From an uncultured Bacilli bacterium (GTDB taxonomy: Bacteria; Bacillota_I; Bacilli_A; RF39; UBA660): a stretch of DNA of 53,820 nucleotides. Location: assembly GCA_947581765.1 (NCBI GenBank), contig CANPVU010000008.1, positions 1-53,820 on the forward strand. The letters run 5' to 3'. A program made the translations under genes and the position numbers. Every line of letters begins with the position of its first letter. Position 1 is the stretch's first letter. The notes under the pieces are model-generated. The model did not search any database. It was not told where the DNA came from and saw only the letters and a program-made list of their open reading frames with translations. Below are positions 38,001-45,813 of the stretch, one piece after another.

Positions 38001-39839
38001 TTTATCTAAATTATTACCTATATATCCTGTTTGACTTCTAACTTCTATATATTCTTTTAAATAATTAGGTGTATACATTAATTTATTGGTTTCATTTTCA
38101 TAAATATAATCTTTTTTTATAGCTAACATAATAACATCTTCATATGAATATACAATATCATCTGCATTATTTATTAATCTTCCTATATCAAAAGAAGAAC
38201 TTAAATTATTTATTAATTTAATCATATAATTAGGATTATTATATATTACATGATTTATTAATATATTATTAGGATTATATTTCATCCCCATTGAAAGAGC
38301 TAAAGATATAATATTATTAGAATCATTTATAAGTAACTTTTCATCTACTTTATTTAAAATATTTTGTAATAAATAATCATTATCAACCTTTTCTATAGAA
38401 TATTTTATAAATTCTACACATTTAAAAAATAAAGATTCTTTTCTAGCATTACTTAATTTATATCCTTTATCTACTGCTTTATAATATAAGTTCTTATTTT
38501 CAAGTAATACATTTGGATTCATGTTATCTACAATACTACAATTAAACTTATCAAAACTATCAATATATTTTTCTAAGTATATAATATTATCCCTTATTTT
38601 TTCTTTTGCATTAAATATTCTAAATTCTAATCCCATATCTATTAAATCAAAAACAATACCATTTGAAGTATCTAATAATAATTCATCGGATATTTGATTA
38701 AAAAAATAATTTAGAGAAGATGAATTTAAATGTAATAGTGACTCTTTTACATATTCTTTATTTGAAAAAACTGAACTATCAAAGTCACTTAATTGAAATC
38801 CATTACGTAAAGCATTAATTACAAAACCATTACTTGGATCATCAATTATTTTTTTACCTACATATTTTACCCAAAAACGTTTTTCATCATTTATGTGCTT
38901 ATTAAAATAATAATTAACATAATTAATATTATTTTTTATTGCATCGTTACTAGAACTATCTATACTATATCCCATATCTATAAATCTATATACAAGATTA
39001 TTTGACTCATCAGATAAAATACTAGTATCAATAGCATTTACTCTATACATTAGATTAGGATTAGTTTCAAAGATTCTTATATATAAATTAATATCATAAC
39101 TAGCAAGTTTTAAAATGAATTCATTAATATATTTTTCTCTTTTAAAATAAGTATCTACTATATATTCTAATTCTGATTTACTAAAAAAATTAGGATTATT
39201 TTCTAATTCATTTAAAATTAAATTATATAAATAATCATTTTTATTTTCAAATGATTTTAATATGAAATATTTATTATGTGATAAAGGAGTATTATAACCT
39301 AATGGTGTAAAACTATATCCTTTACTTAATATATAATCTATTATTTCATTAGTTAAAACAGATTCATCTAAGTAAGTAGCATTATATATATTTAAATCTA
39401 TTATAGTTTTAGCATACCTAATATCACTTAATATTTTAGGATATTTTAATAATTCATTACCAGTTACTGATGCTGTTTTAAAAATATCTGGTGTAAGGCC
39501 ACCATATTCATATCCTTTATTAATTATTATCTCTTTTTTAGAAATAGAATAGTAAAGTAAATTTTCAATAACTTGTGGACTACTAAATACATAATTAGGA
39601 GTATTCTCATCTACTACATAATATCTATATTTAACATAGTTAGATATTAAATCAAATGAAACTTGTTTTTCACTATTATCAATAATTTGTTTTAATAAAT
39701 CTTTTGAAAACTGATTATTAGAATTATTATATATTAATTCTAATATATACTCTACCTCATTACCTTGTATAAAATCATGTAATTCTTTAGTATTGTATGC
39801 CCTTTTTAATAAATTTATAAACGATTTTTCATCTATCAT
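35076..39839 (-). CDS. Giant helical-repeat protein with distinct C-terminal domain, unknown function
   Basis: A 1587-residue protein, by far the longest here, without signal peptide or membrane segments. Residues about 150-770 hold at least nine divergent copies of a ~40-residue helical unit, pattern 'ILDDSxNxxVxxLIDxGYxIxxxSxxxIxNNPxYIxYYI' (e.g. IINDSSNGVIKKLIDCQYIL; ILDDSLVYDILDCGYEINDY), somewhat like ankyrin-type or DUF4116-like repeats. About 1290-1510 is a different, conserved-looking region (HGICTSYI, ILVFTQLEP, RWHHNEVVLERK, YILFIADGNY, SELWRMTKKA, VPILIINKAKVAKREHEQ) that looks like a catalytic domain of unknown type. A TATAAT at 39868-39863 could be its promoter; the radical SAM gene follows. 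Confidence 0.8.
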   Translation of the reverse strand: MIDEKSFINLLKRAYNTKELHDFIQGNEVEYILELIYNNSNNQFSKDLLKQIIDNSEKQVSFDLISNYVKYRYYVVDENTPNYVFSSPQVIENLLYYSISKKEIIINKGYEYGGLTPDIFKTASVTGNELLKYPKILSDIRYAKTIIDLNIYNATYLDESVLTNEIIDYILSKGYSFTPLGYNTPLSHNKYFILKSFENKNDYLYNLILNELENNPNFFSKSELEYIVDTYFKREKYINEFILKLASYDINLYIRIFETNPNLMYRVNAIDTSILSDESNNLVYRFIDMGYSIDSSSNDAIKNNINYVNYYFNKHINDEKRFWVKYVGKKIIDDPSNGFVINALRNGFQLSDFDSSVFSNKEYVKESLLHLNSSSLNYFFNQISDELLLDTSNGIVFDLIDMGLEFRIFNAKEKIRDNIIYLEKYIDSFDKFNCSIVDNMNPNVLLENKNLYYKAVDKGYKLSNARKESLFFKCVEFIKYSIEKVDNDYLLQNILNKVDEKLLINDSNNIISLALSMGMKYNPNNILINHVIYNNPNYMIKLINNLSSSFDIGRLINNADDIVYSYEDVIMLAIKKDYIYENETNKLMYTPNYLKEYIEVRSQTGYIGNNLDKEFFSNMPDDIINDSSNGVIKKLIDCQYILDDSTDKRILNNPDYIKYYARVNLGYLDNALKYIDRDILDDSLVYDILDCGYEINDYSLDILKNNYDYLTYGADIRRVSSILRINETLIDEKLARKLITNRVKISEELAEKYNLISLYYSVFKYYFKKGEKDKEFLSFIDKMYLKKDEYINSIPSEYLQDKEHILCLIYTYPNVIDIVDEKYLDKELISVSFKENYIIDDIDKFIKYVDILGGIEKAVRYNPNIIQYFSKEQFEKVFKVDYQNIIEIGIKFEKDLKKYLVELPDNLNNYVFISNAISMGIPDIINKANFDIDLNLFKSVISRGINLYYLSDNLKANIVNNDELFNYMINNSSNFKLVNALDIFIPKYIESEKLDALIDKISKDCYISDKKKLKDNLIYLQSKNKEVFINLDIAILSDKYSFLGIETINRIIPDKSVVRKLLEIRNDNKLKIFKLCITYLYSIDISINVNDILSRILDSLYENKYNDMCNNIIDKCTNIDNFIDVIAKGKTKGNNIEFINNLVNVLLVSNNIYNITSISDLKNIYSKKCEYFNNLELTNDIDFIRNNILLKYYNININTAKFIYERYCYLQKTIDKISDVNLKKELYDIKFLFECDDINYLVEIYNNLDISNIDFSYSVQLEGLIRNEFSSSYNEVFKHNTMVKLDDNIFELENDISLLIHVLGGYNHSYREPENFKKEWNIELMTNHGICTSYITNENLTTAPANYPILVFTQLEPNSILLSSPDDIVSNNFNQKYDTSKTKACRFLFPQEQKDETRWHHNEVVLERKKLSGDFEYKRQPNYILFIADGNYINEDCSLNIDNIKSSELWRMTKKASENFNVPILIINKAKVAKREHEQINDMTYKIVNENDYTLINKVITRYINNLMGKNIYFKTSELDEFINSVISLCDNASYEDCKVILENVYYTIMEENRKFNDHKTREAFNYVAKYQQLIEDKINSLNNIVK

Positions 39840-39870
39840 AAAATATCCTACTTTCTAGCAATATTATACC

Positions 39871-39894
39871 AAAAAAAATAGACATAAGTCTATT
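39871..39894 (-). terminator. Terminator of the rplU-prp-rpmA operon
   Basis: AATAGAC-TTAT-GTCTATT stem followed by T-run on the minus strand; overlaps the rpmA stop codon. Confidence 0.9.
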
Positions 39895-40177
39895 TTTCTA
39901 AATAAACGCTAGCTTGTTTTCTATCCTTACCAACACGTTCAAATTTTACATATCCACTAATTTTAGCATACAAAGTATCATCTGATCCAATACCAACATT
40001 TACACCTGGATATATTTTAGTACCTCTTTGACGATATAAAATTGATCCACCTGTTACATATTCTCCATCAGCAGCTTTAGCTCCTAATCTTTTAGATATT
40101 GAATCACGTCCGTTTTTAGTTGAACCTTGACCTTTTTTATGGGCAAATAATTGGATATTTAATGTCATCAATTTCAT
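39890..40177 (-). CDS. rpmA: Ribosomal protein bL27 with Prp-cleavable N-terminus
   Basis: A 95-residue bL27. The mature sequence begins [15 protein letters not shown]; before it stands [11 protein letters not shown], the Firmicutes-type extension removed by the protease Prp (Bacillus/Staphylococcus consensus ...LQFFA). Cleavage would be before the Ala. The N-terminal arm reaches the peptidyl transferase centre, so removal is essential for the ribosome in related species. The prp gene lies directly upstream, as in other Firmicutes. GGAGGTG precedes the ATG. Confidence 0.97.
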   Translation of the reverse strand: MKLMTLNIQLFAHKKGQGSTKNGRDSISKRLGAKAADGEYVTGGSILYRQRGTKIYPGVNVGIGSDDTLYAKISGYVKFERVGKDRKQASVYLEK

Positions 40178-40195
40178 AGATGAGCACCTCCTACC

Positions 40196-40498
40196 TTAAT
40201 TTATTTTTATATATTCTTTATAATCTAAAGACAAAGTCTCTAGTAATGATAACATATTATCAATTAATTTATCGATAATTTTATCATGTTTTAAAAATCC
40301 CACTTCTAATAATCCATCCGATTCTGTATACAACAAACAGTCCTCATCAATACTAATTAAAGCATTTACTGTAGTAATAGTAATACAAGATACAGATGCA
40401 CATACAATATCAAATCCCTCTTCTGCATAATCTGCATGACCTGATATTTTAATGTAGTTTACTACATCATCTTTTCTTTTAACATCAATTACAATCAT
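40196..40498 (-). CDS. prp: Ribosomal-processing cysteine protease Prp
   Basis: A 100-residue protease (YsxB type) that trims bL27. The catalytic pair is visible in SGHADYAEEGFDIVCASVSC: His21 and Cys33. It lies between rplU (2 bp) and rpmA, the universal Firmicutes order. Confidence 0.95.
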   Translation of the reverse strand: MIVIDVKRKDDVVNYIKISGHADYAEEGFDIVCASVSCITITTVNALISIDEDCLLYTESDGLLEVGFLKHDKIIDKLIDNMLSLLETLSLDYKEYIKIN

Positions 40499-40500
40499 AA

Positions 40501-40803
40501 TTATTTTTCTTTAATTGTTTTAATTTCAATTTTAGTATATGGTTGACGATGTCCCTGAGTTTTATGATAATTCTTCTTAGGGTTATATTTATAAACAATA
40601 ACCTTTTTAGCTTTTCCTTGTTTTACTACTTCAGCAACAACTTTAGCACCCTTAACATATGGATTACCAGCTTTACCATTAACCATTAAAACTTTATCGA
40701 AAGTAATTTCTTTTCCAGCTTCTACATCAAGTTTTTCAACATAAAGAACTGTACCTTCTTCAACATAATATTGTTTTCCACCAGTTTCAATAACAGCTTT
40801 CAT
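40501..40803 (-). CDS. rplU: Ribosomal protein bL21
   Basis: A 100-residue bL21 ([51 protein letters not shown]). It is the first gene of rplU-prp-rpmA. An 88-nt structured leader (40804-40892) and a strong promoter (40899-40927) precede it, consistent with autogenous control by L21. AGGAGG site before the ATG. Confidence 0.98.
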   Translation of the reverse strand: MKAVIETGGKQYYVEEGTVLYVEKLDVEAGKEITFDKVLMVNGKAGNPYVKGAKVVAEVVKQGKAKKVIVYKYNPKKNYHKTQGHRQPYTKIEIKTIKEK

Positions 40804-40892
40804 AATTTCCTCCTTTATAATCTAAGACTCGCCATTAAGGTCTAAATAGTTAATACCTTTTCTGTGCGGTTGTAGAATGAGGTTCTACACAG
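40804..40892 (-). promoter_or_regulatory. L21 leader-type structured 5' UTR
   Basis: From the predicted start near 40892 to the rplU ribosome site. It contains TGTAGAA/TTCTACA (7-bp hairpin, 40889-40871), then AACCGCACAGAAAAGGT and a second pairing AAGGT/ACCTT. Position, size and the CCGCAC segment fit the L21 leader family of Firmicutes, which binds L21 for feedback; the fit is by eye. Confidence 0.72.
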
Positions 40893-40898
40893 TTATAG

Positions 40899-40927
40899 AT
40901 TTTAACACATTCCCCTTTATTTGTCAA
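40899..40927 (-). promoter_or_regulatory. rplU promoter
   Basis: Perfect TTGACA (40927-40922), 17-bp spacer, TAAAAT (40904-40899) on the minus strand. It begins only a few bases past the upstream gene's stop at 40933. Confidence 0.92.
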
Positions 40928-40932
40928 ACATT

Positions 40933-41481
40933 TTAAGCATTAGAGTATGAAAATTTAAATTCTTGATTTGGTCTACCTAAAGTTAATACATATTCCTTAT
41001 CACCTAATGCATGTTCCTGAACTATATATGATTCTTTTATATCACCATTATAATCATATGTAGGAACTACTATATACTTAGATTCTAAAATATATGGTAT
41101 TTTATTTTCATCAAGATGTATACTATATTTTTTTTCATATTCATATGACTCTAATAATAATTCATAATTAGTTTTTAAATTTAAATCTTGAAGTTGTACA
41201 GATAATTTTCTTAAATCTTTCTCAGCACGTAATTTATCAAAATCTTCACCTACAATCCTATAAGGCATAACTTCTAATAATATACCAAGCGGCACATTAA
41301 GTCCTAAAGAGCAATATATGGCTTGTTCTACTGAATTAAATAGTGCTAAATTTATTAAAAAATAAAATGGAATTAATTTTAAAATTCTTGGTCCTTTAGT
41401 CCTAATTAATTTAAAACCACTAAAAGGTTCTTTAACATCTTTAATTTTTTTTATCAAATCATAATTTACAATAATCTTCAT
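40933..41481 (-). CDS. Membrane-associated protein of unknown function in the spoIVF-rplU cluster
   Basis: A 182-residue protein with a basic N-terminus, one or two hydrophobic helices at about 32-70 (LIPFYFLINLALF; AIYCSLGLNVPLGILLEV) and a soluble C-terminal domain (KYIVVPTYDYNGDIKE, VLTLGRP). I recognise no family. Between SpoIVFB and L21, Bacillus has no such gene. It ends 6 bp before the -35 box of rplU. AAGGGGGAC precedes the ATG. Confidence 0.72.
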   Translation of the reverse strand: MKIIVNYDLIKKIKDVKEPFSGFKLIRTKGPRILKLIPFYFLINLALFNSVEQAIYCSLGLNVPLGILLEVMPYRIVGEDFDKLRAEKDLRKLSVQLQDLNLKTNYELLLESYEYEKKYSIHLDENKIPYILESKYIVVPTYDYNGDIKESYIVQEHALGDKEYVLTLGRPNQEFKFSYSNA

Positions 41482-41529
41482 ATAGTCCCCCTTTAAGTAC
41501 GTTTATTCTATCATACACAAATATCTATG

Positions 41530-42246
41530 TCAAAAATTAAAATACCATCTTAATATTTCTTTTTCACTATAATATTTATTATTAATAAAGAAATAATTAT
41601 TTTTATCTTTAAACATCTTATGTTTATTATTACCTAATATAATATGATTACTACTATATACATAATTGTATTTATATCTCTCATAATAAAATTTATACAT
41701 AATACTATTTAATTTACTTGCATATCTAGATACATCATATAATATATATAAAAGAATAATAATACTAATTAAACTTATATTAGTTATTAATAATATAAAT
41801 ATTACTATATAAGATATTATATATATCATTATATATGAATTATAATAACTAGTAATCTTATTAAAAATTAAAAACAATATCTTAGAACCATCTAATGGAT
41901 ATATAGGTAATAAATTAAATATTAATATTATATTGTGATAACTAGTTGGATATATCATATTAAATAATATTTGAAATAATGGACCATATATTAATATTAA
42001 AAATTCTTCATATACTGAAGAATTTAATTTATTATCAAATGTAGTCATACATCCAAATGGATATATTGTAACTCTAGATATTTTCCATTTTAAAACTATA
42101 CCAGCAAAAATATGACCTAATTCATGAATTAATATAACTAATGTATAAATACTAAATGCCTTAAAATATCCCATAAAAAAAGAAATAATAGCAATCACAT
42201 AATATAAAGGATGAATATATATTTTAGATTTTATCTTCATAATCAA
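41530..42246 (-). CDS. spoIVFB: SpoIVFB-like site-2 protease (M50)
   Basis: A 238-residue intramembrane zinc protease with several helices. HELGH at 41-45 and NLLPIYPLDG (111-120, the NPDG-like third ligand) match the SpoIVFB group, which in Bacillus cleaves pro-sigma-K. Here sporulation is uncertain, so the substrate is unknown. The start could be TTG 42246 (GGAGAG at 6 nt) or ATG 42240. It overlaps spoIVFA by 23 bp and stands upstream of the rplU operon, the Bacillus order. Confidence 0.92.
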   Translation of the reverse strand: MIMKIKSKIYIHPLYYVIAIISFFMGYFKAFSIYTLVILIHELGHIFAGIVLKWKISRVTIYPFGCMTTFDNKLNSSVYEEFLILIYGPLFQILFNMIYPTSYHNIILIFNLLPIYPLDGSKILFLIFNKITSYYNSYIMIYIISYIVIFILLITNISLISIIILLYILYDVSRYASKLNSIMYKFYYERYKYNYVYSSNHIILGNNKHKMFKDKNNYFFINNKYYSEKEILRWYFNF

Positions 42247-42745
42247 GTAACTCTCCGTCTTTTTTATGAATTAAATACAAAGTATTATTACAATTACCTA
42301 TTAATGCACCTTTATCTATATAATCATATAATTTAACATTAATATTACTTAAATTTCCATACCATACATCTACTCCATCTATTTGTTGTACAATAACTAC
42401 ATTACCATAATTTTCTTTTGTTCCTGTAAAAATAACTAATCCAGAATCTAAACTAGGTACTAAGTAATTATCATCTACAGAAAGTTTTAATCCTTCTTCT
42501 ATTTTTTCCTTCTTACTATATAGTAGTTGCTCATTAAAAGTAGGTTTAATATTTATCTTTTCTTCTAATAATGGATTATCACCAAAATATTTTTTATATA
42601 ATTTATTTATTTTAGCAAACGATATATAATCACTATATACATAGTCATATACTTTATTTTTTATTTTACTATTACGTTTTATTAGAATAAGTAATGATAA
42701 AGTAATTAATATAACTATACAAAGTTTAGATAACCATTTAAACAT
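42224..42745 (-). CDS. spoIVFA: SpoIVFA-like membrane-anchored M23-domain protein
   Basis: A 173-residue protein with one N-terminal membrane segment (about 6-22), a linker, and a LytM/M23-like domain (SGLVIFTGTKENYGNVVIVQ, YGNLSNINVKLYDYIDKGALIG). The normal M23 zinc residues (HxxxD, HxH) are not seen, as in SpoIVFA, where the domain is a non-catalytic partner that inhibits and stabilises SpoIVFB. The overlap with the following protease gene supports a SpoIVFA/SpoIVFB pair. Confidence 0.82.
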   Translation of the reverse strand: MFKWLSKLCIVILITLSLLILIKRNSKIKNKVYDYVYSDYISFAKINKLYKKYFGDNPLLEEKINIKPTFNEQLLYSKKEKIEEGLKLSVDDNYLVPSLDSGLVIFTGTKENYGNVVIVQQIDGVDVWYGNLSNINVKLYDYIDKGALIGNCNNTLYLIHKKDGELLDYEDKI

Positions 42746-42789
42746 ATTATCACCTATTTAAATATAAGAAAAAAATGTTTAGAATATTC

Positions 42790-42818
42790 AAAAAAACTAT
42801 ATGTATTTTTACATATAG
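42790..42818 (-). terminator. Terminator after the rhodanese-fusion gene
   Basis: CTATATGTA-AAAA-TACATATAG perfect 9-bp stem followed by T7 on the minus strand. Confidence 0.93.
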
Positions 42819-42819
42819 C

Positions 42820-44148
42820 TTATTTAACAATTATATATTGTGTAATCCAATTTTCAAATTCATTATAATCTTTTATAAGCTTTGTATCATTATTAGGATC
42901 TGTATATGCCATTAATTGTCCTTTATTAATAATAACAACTGATGGTGCATATTTTACTTGACTTGATAATTTAGTATATTTAAATACTCCTAAACCAATT
43001 TGGTATGAGTAAATTTTATACTTATCAACAAAAGTACCAAAATTATCAAATATATTGTTTCCTAAAGAACCTGAATAACAAGTACTTCCTGGATAAAGTT
43101 TTATAATAAAGGATGCTTTTTTATCTAGTAAGGCATCAACATATTGAGCTTTTTTCTTTAATAAATTTTCAACATCTAAGAAACATTTATCATACTTTTC
43201 TTTTTCTTTATCACTATCAATTCCAAGACATTCGTCATTTTTGTCATTAGCTTCTTTATCTAAACGATCATATTCTTTATCAACATAACCATTATAATAA
43301 ACTGAATCTAATTTTATCTTATTACTATTTACTGTACTATTAGAATTAGAATTTACATTACTTATTTTATTAGATGTAACATTTGAAGTAGTATTACTTA
43401 CTTTATTAGAAGTAATATTTGATGTAGTACTAATAGGTGTTAATGTATCAAATTTTATTTCTATATATGGTACTTTATCAAAATCATATGTTATCTTATC
43501 ATCTTCTACTTTTTTTACTACTATATTGTGTTTTCCATTATAATACCAATATCCACCTACATTATATATCATATTTTCATCCCATCCTAATGAGACTAAA
43601 AATTTTTTCATAGAGCCAGCATATCCGCCACCTCCACACATCAAAAAGATATATTTATCCTTTGGAAAATATTTTTCTATAAAATCCATTGATTCTTTAT
43701 AATTAGCTACATATTTTCCATCACTTGTTATACTAAATAGTGTTTTTCCTTTATATGTATCTCCTACTTCTTGAGGTAAATCATTTACAGGAATAATATA
43801 TGGAAGTGGTATTACTTCAAATCCATCTACATATCCAGATAATTTTGAATCACCACCTATAGCTTCATAATTACCTGGATCATCTAACATTCTCATATCA
43901 CGATAAACAGAATCACTTCTATTTAAATAATTATCTATAGTTTCTTCATTTATATTTTTATCTATTCCAAGTTCTCCTCTACTTCCTCCTGTTACTTCTG
44001 GTAAAGGTAAATTTGGTAATTTACTAACACTAGTTTTTTTATCACCATTATTTTCTGAACTTTTAACAGCTACAAAAACACAACCTGTTATAATACCAAT
44101 AACTATAAGTACAGATATACCAATAATTAATATATTCTTCTTACTCAC
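42820..44148 (-). CDS. Membrane-anchored rhodanese-thioredoxin-like fusion with Thr/Ser/Asn linker
   Basis: A 442-residue protein. Residues 5-28 form a membrane anchor. A rhodanese-like domain (about 65-235) has its candidate active-site Cys171 in FLMCGGGGYAGSMKKFLVSLGW, with the closing VGGYWYYNGK. A linker of TSN/VSN repeats (about 241-276) leads to a C-terminal domain with a thioredoxin-like ending (APSVVIINKGQLMAYTDP) but without CxxC; a CYSGS cysteine precedes it. This suggests an extracytoplasmic sulfur or redox function; the exact reaction cannot be stated. The GTG at 44148 follows GGAGAG by about 8 nt. Confidence 0.8.
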   Translation of the reverse strand: MSKKNILIIGISVLIVIGIITGCVFVAVKSSENNGDKKTSVSKLPNLPLPEVTGGSRGELGIDKNINEETIDNYLNRSDSVYRDMRMLDDPGNYEAIGGDSKLSGYVDGFEVIPLPYIIPVNDLPQEVGDTYKGKTLFSITSDGKYVANYKESMDFIEKYFPKDKYIFLMCGGGGYAGSMKKFLVSLGWDENMIYNVGGYWYYNGKHNIVVKKVEDDKITYDFDKVPYIEIKFDTLTPISTTSNITSNKVSNTTSNVTSNKISNVNSNSNSTVNSNKIKLDSVYYNGYVDKEYDRLDKEANDKNDECLGIDSDKEKEKYDKCFLDVENLLKKKAQYVDALLDKKASFIIKLYPGSTCYSGSLGNNIFDNFGTFVDKYKIYSYQIGLGVFKYTKLSSQVKYAPSVVIINKGQLMAYTDPNNDTKLIKDYNEFENWITQYIIVK

Positions 44149-44214
44149 AACACACTCTCCTATCTAAAAAAAGAATACATCATTATATAAAAAAAATCAA
44201 ACTATATTGACTCC

Positions 44215-45102
44215 TTAAATTCCATTTATTATCTGATTTACTTCATCTATAGATAATTCAGTAATTTTTGATATATCTTCGATACTCATATTACTATCTA
44301 ACATATTTTTTACTATAGTTTCTTTTTCTTTTTTTGCCTTTTTTATTGTTTCATTTTTCTCTTTTAAAGATTCATCTAATAATTTGAATGCATCATCTCT
44401 TTCTTTGAATGCATCATCTCTTTCTTTACGAAAAGTATTATATATCTTTCTTTGATCTTCTTCTAGGCTCATGTACTCTCTAAATTCTGGCTCTTCATTT
44501 ACTTTATTCAACTCTTCCATATACTTTAATACCATCCCATCTTTTCTAGATAAATTTAGTAATTCTTCTTTTTCTAATCCTAACATTACTATTACTAAAT
44601 TATTATCTATTTCTCTCTTGTTTTTAGTATACCATAAGTTCATATAATAATCCATATTTACAACATATACAAAGAAATTATCTACAAGATTTTTTCCCTT
44701 ATTATTTTTAATTTCATATATATCTATTGGATCATTATTTTTACCTAGTTTATATGAAAGATTTATTTGAATATATTTTGTGTTAATATCATATTCTTCT
44801 CCTACTAAAGTAGAATGTGAATATATATCAAATAAATATGCCAAATTTCTAACTTTGACATACTCATAATTAGTAGAATTAACTTCTACATTTATTCTTC
44901 CTACATTAGTTTTTAAATTTAAATCTAGTCTTTGAGATTTTACATGTACATTGCCTAATAAGTTTTCAACATTTAATATTTGTAATTCATCTATAGTTAC
45001 ATTTAGTATCTTCTCTAATAGAGCTTTTAATATATCTTTATTATTTTCTTTTAACATTACTTCTTTAAATGCCCTATCATATTTACCTGAATACCATTTC
45101 AA
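44215..45102 (-). CDS. Rpn/PD-(D/E)XK nuclease family protein (transposase-like)
   Basis: A 295-residue protein of the Rpn/PDDEXK_2 family. Conserved segments: YDRAFKEVML near the N-terminus, RLDLNLKTNVGRINVEVN (acidic residue and E-x-N instead of E-x-K), and YVKVRNLAYLFDIYSHS...YDINTKYIQINLS. The C-terminal half is a coiled coil with a 7-residue tandem repeat (KERDDAF, 21-bp DNA repeat at about 44379-44430) and ends in an IEDISKITELSIDEVNQI tail. Members are transposon-like nucleases, some with antiphage roles. A TTG at 45102 follows AGGAGGTG by 6 nt and is preferred over the GTG nine bases upstream, which lies in that site. Confidence 0.88.
   Translation of the reverse strand: MKWYSGKYDRAFKEVMLKENNKDILKALLEKILNVTIDELQILNVENLLGNVHVKSQRLDLNLKTNVGRINVEVNSTNYEYVKVRNLAYLFDIYSHSTLVGEEYDINTKYIQINLSYKLGKNNDPIDIYEIKNNKGKNLVDNFFVYVVNMDYYMNLWYTKNKREIDNNLVIVMLGLEKEELLNLSRKDGMVLKYMEELNKVNEEPEFREYMSLEEDQRKIYNTFRKERDDAFKERDDAFKLLDESLKEKNETIKKAKKEKETIVKNMLDSNMSIEDISKITELSIDEVNQIINGI
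44379..44430. repeat. 21-bp tandem repeat in the Rpn-family gene
   Basis: The unit TTTGAATGCATCATCTCTTTC is present twice with a third, partial, diverged copy. It encodes the heptad KERDDAF on the minus strand. Expansion or contraction would keep the frame. Confidence 0.8.
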
Positions 45103-45159
45103 TCTTTTCACCTCCTACTATATTATTATTTATAACTTCTTCATTTCCTTTTTTTACAT

Positions 45160-45183
45160 AAAAAAAAGGAATAATTTTATTCC
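45160..45183 (-). terminator. pgsA terminator
   Basis: GGAATA-AAAT-TATTCC stem followed by T7 on the minus strand, overlapping the pgsA stop codon. Confidence 0.82.
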
Positions 45184-45800
45184 TCAAATACTAAATCTTT
45201 ATTTAATATATAATACTGTATACCTGAATAAAGTGATAATATAGTTGCCACAAAAAGTAAGAAATCAGATACTCTTAAATTTGCAAATTCAAATGGTATA
45301 TTGTAAAACAATGTAAGTGATATTCCAGTCATTAAACATACTGTTTTAAGCTTACCAGATTTAATTGCTGCTACTACTTTTCCTTTGCTTGCAGCTATCA
45401 TTTTAATAGAATTTACAACACTATCTCTTACAACTACTATAACTGGAATAATAGGATGAATATCTCCTGATGCAGCAAGAATTATTAATACTGAATTAAC
45501 TAATACTTTATCTGCAATAGCATCTATTAATTTTCCAAAATCAGTTACTAAATTACGTCTTCTAGCTATTTGTCCATCTACAAAATCAGTTACAGATGCT
45601 ATTATAAATAAAACACCTGCAATAATATATCTTAAATCAACTACCAATTTTTCATTAATAAAAAATTGAGGAACTTCTATTCCTAACATATCAAATGGTA
45701 CAATAAGAATTACAATAACTATAATTGCTATAATAATTCTTGCAATTGTTATTTTATTAGGTAAATTCATTACATTTGATTTATTTTTTTTCTTTGTCAC
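45177..45800 (-). CDS. pgsA: CDP-diacylglycerol-glycerol-3-phosphate 3-phosphatidyltransferase
   Basis: A 207-residue membrane enzyme making phosphatidylglycerol phosphate. The CDP-alcohol phosphotransferase motif D-x2-DG-x2-AR-x8-G-x3-D-x3-D is complete at 72-96 (TDFVDGQIARRRNLVTDFGK and so on). Five to six hydrophobic segments. The GTG at 45800 has AGAGGTG at 7 nt; an ATG at codon 11 is possible but has no site. It lies 14 bp after rodZ, the same pairing as in Bacillus. Confidence 0.94.
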   Translation of the reverse strand: MTKKKNKSNVMNLPNKITIARIIIAIIVIVILIVPFDMLGIEVPQFFINEKLVVDLRYIIAGVLFIIASVTDFVDGQIARRRNLVTDFGKLIDAIADKVLVNSVLIILAASGDIHPIIPVIVVVRDSVVNSIKMIAASKGKVVAAIKSGKLKTVCLMTGISLTLFYNIPFEFANLRVSDFLLFVATILSLYSGIQYYILNKDLVFEE

Positions 45801-45813
45801 AATATTACACCTC

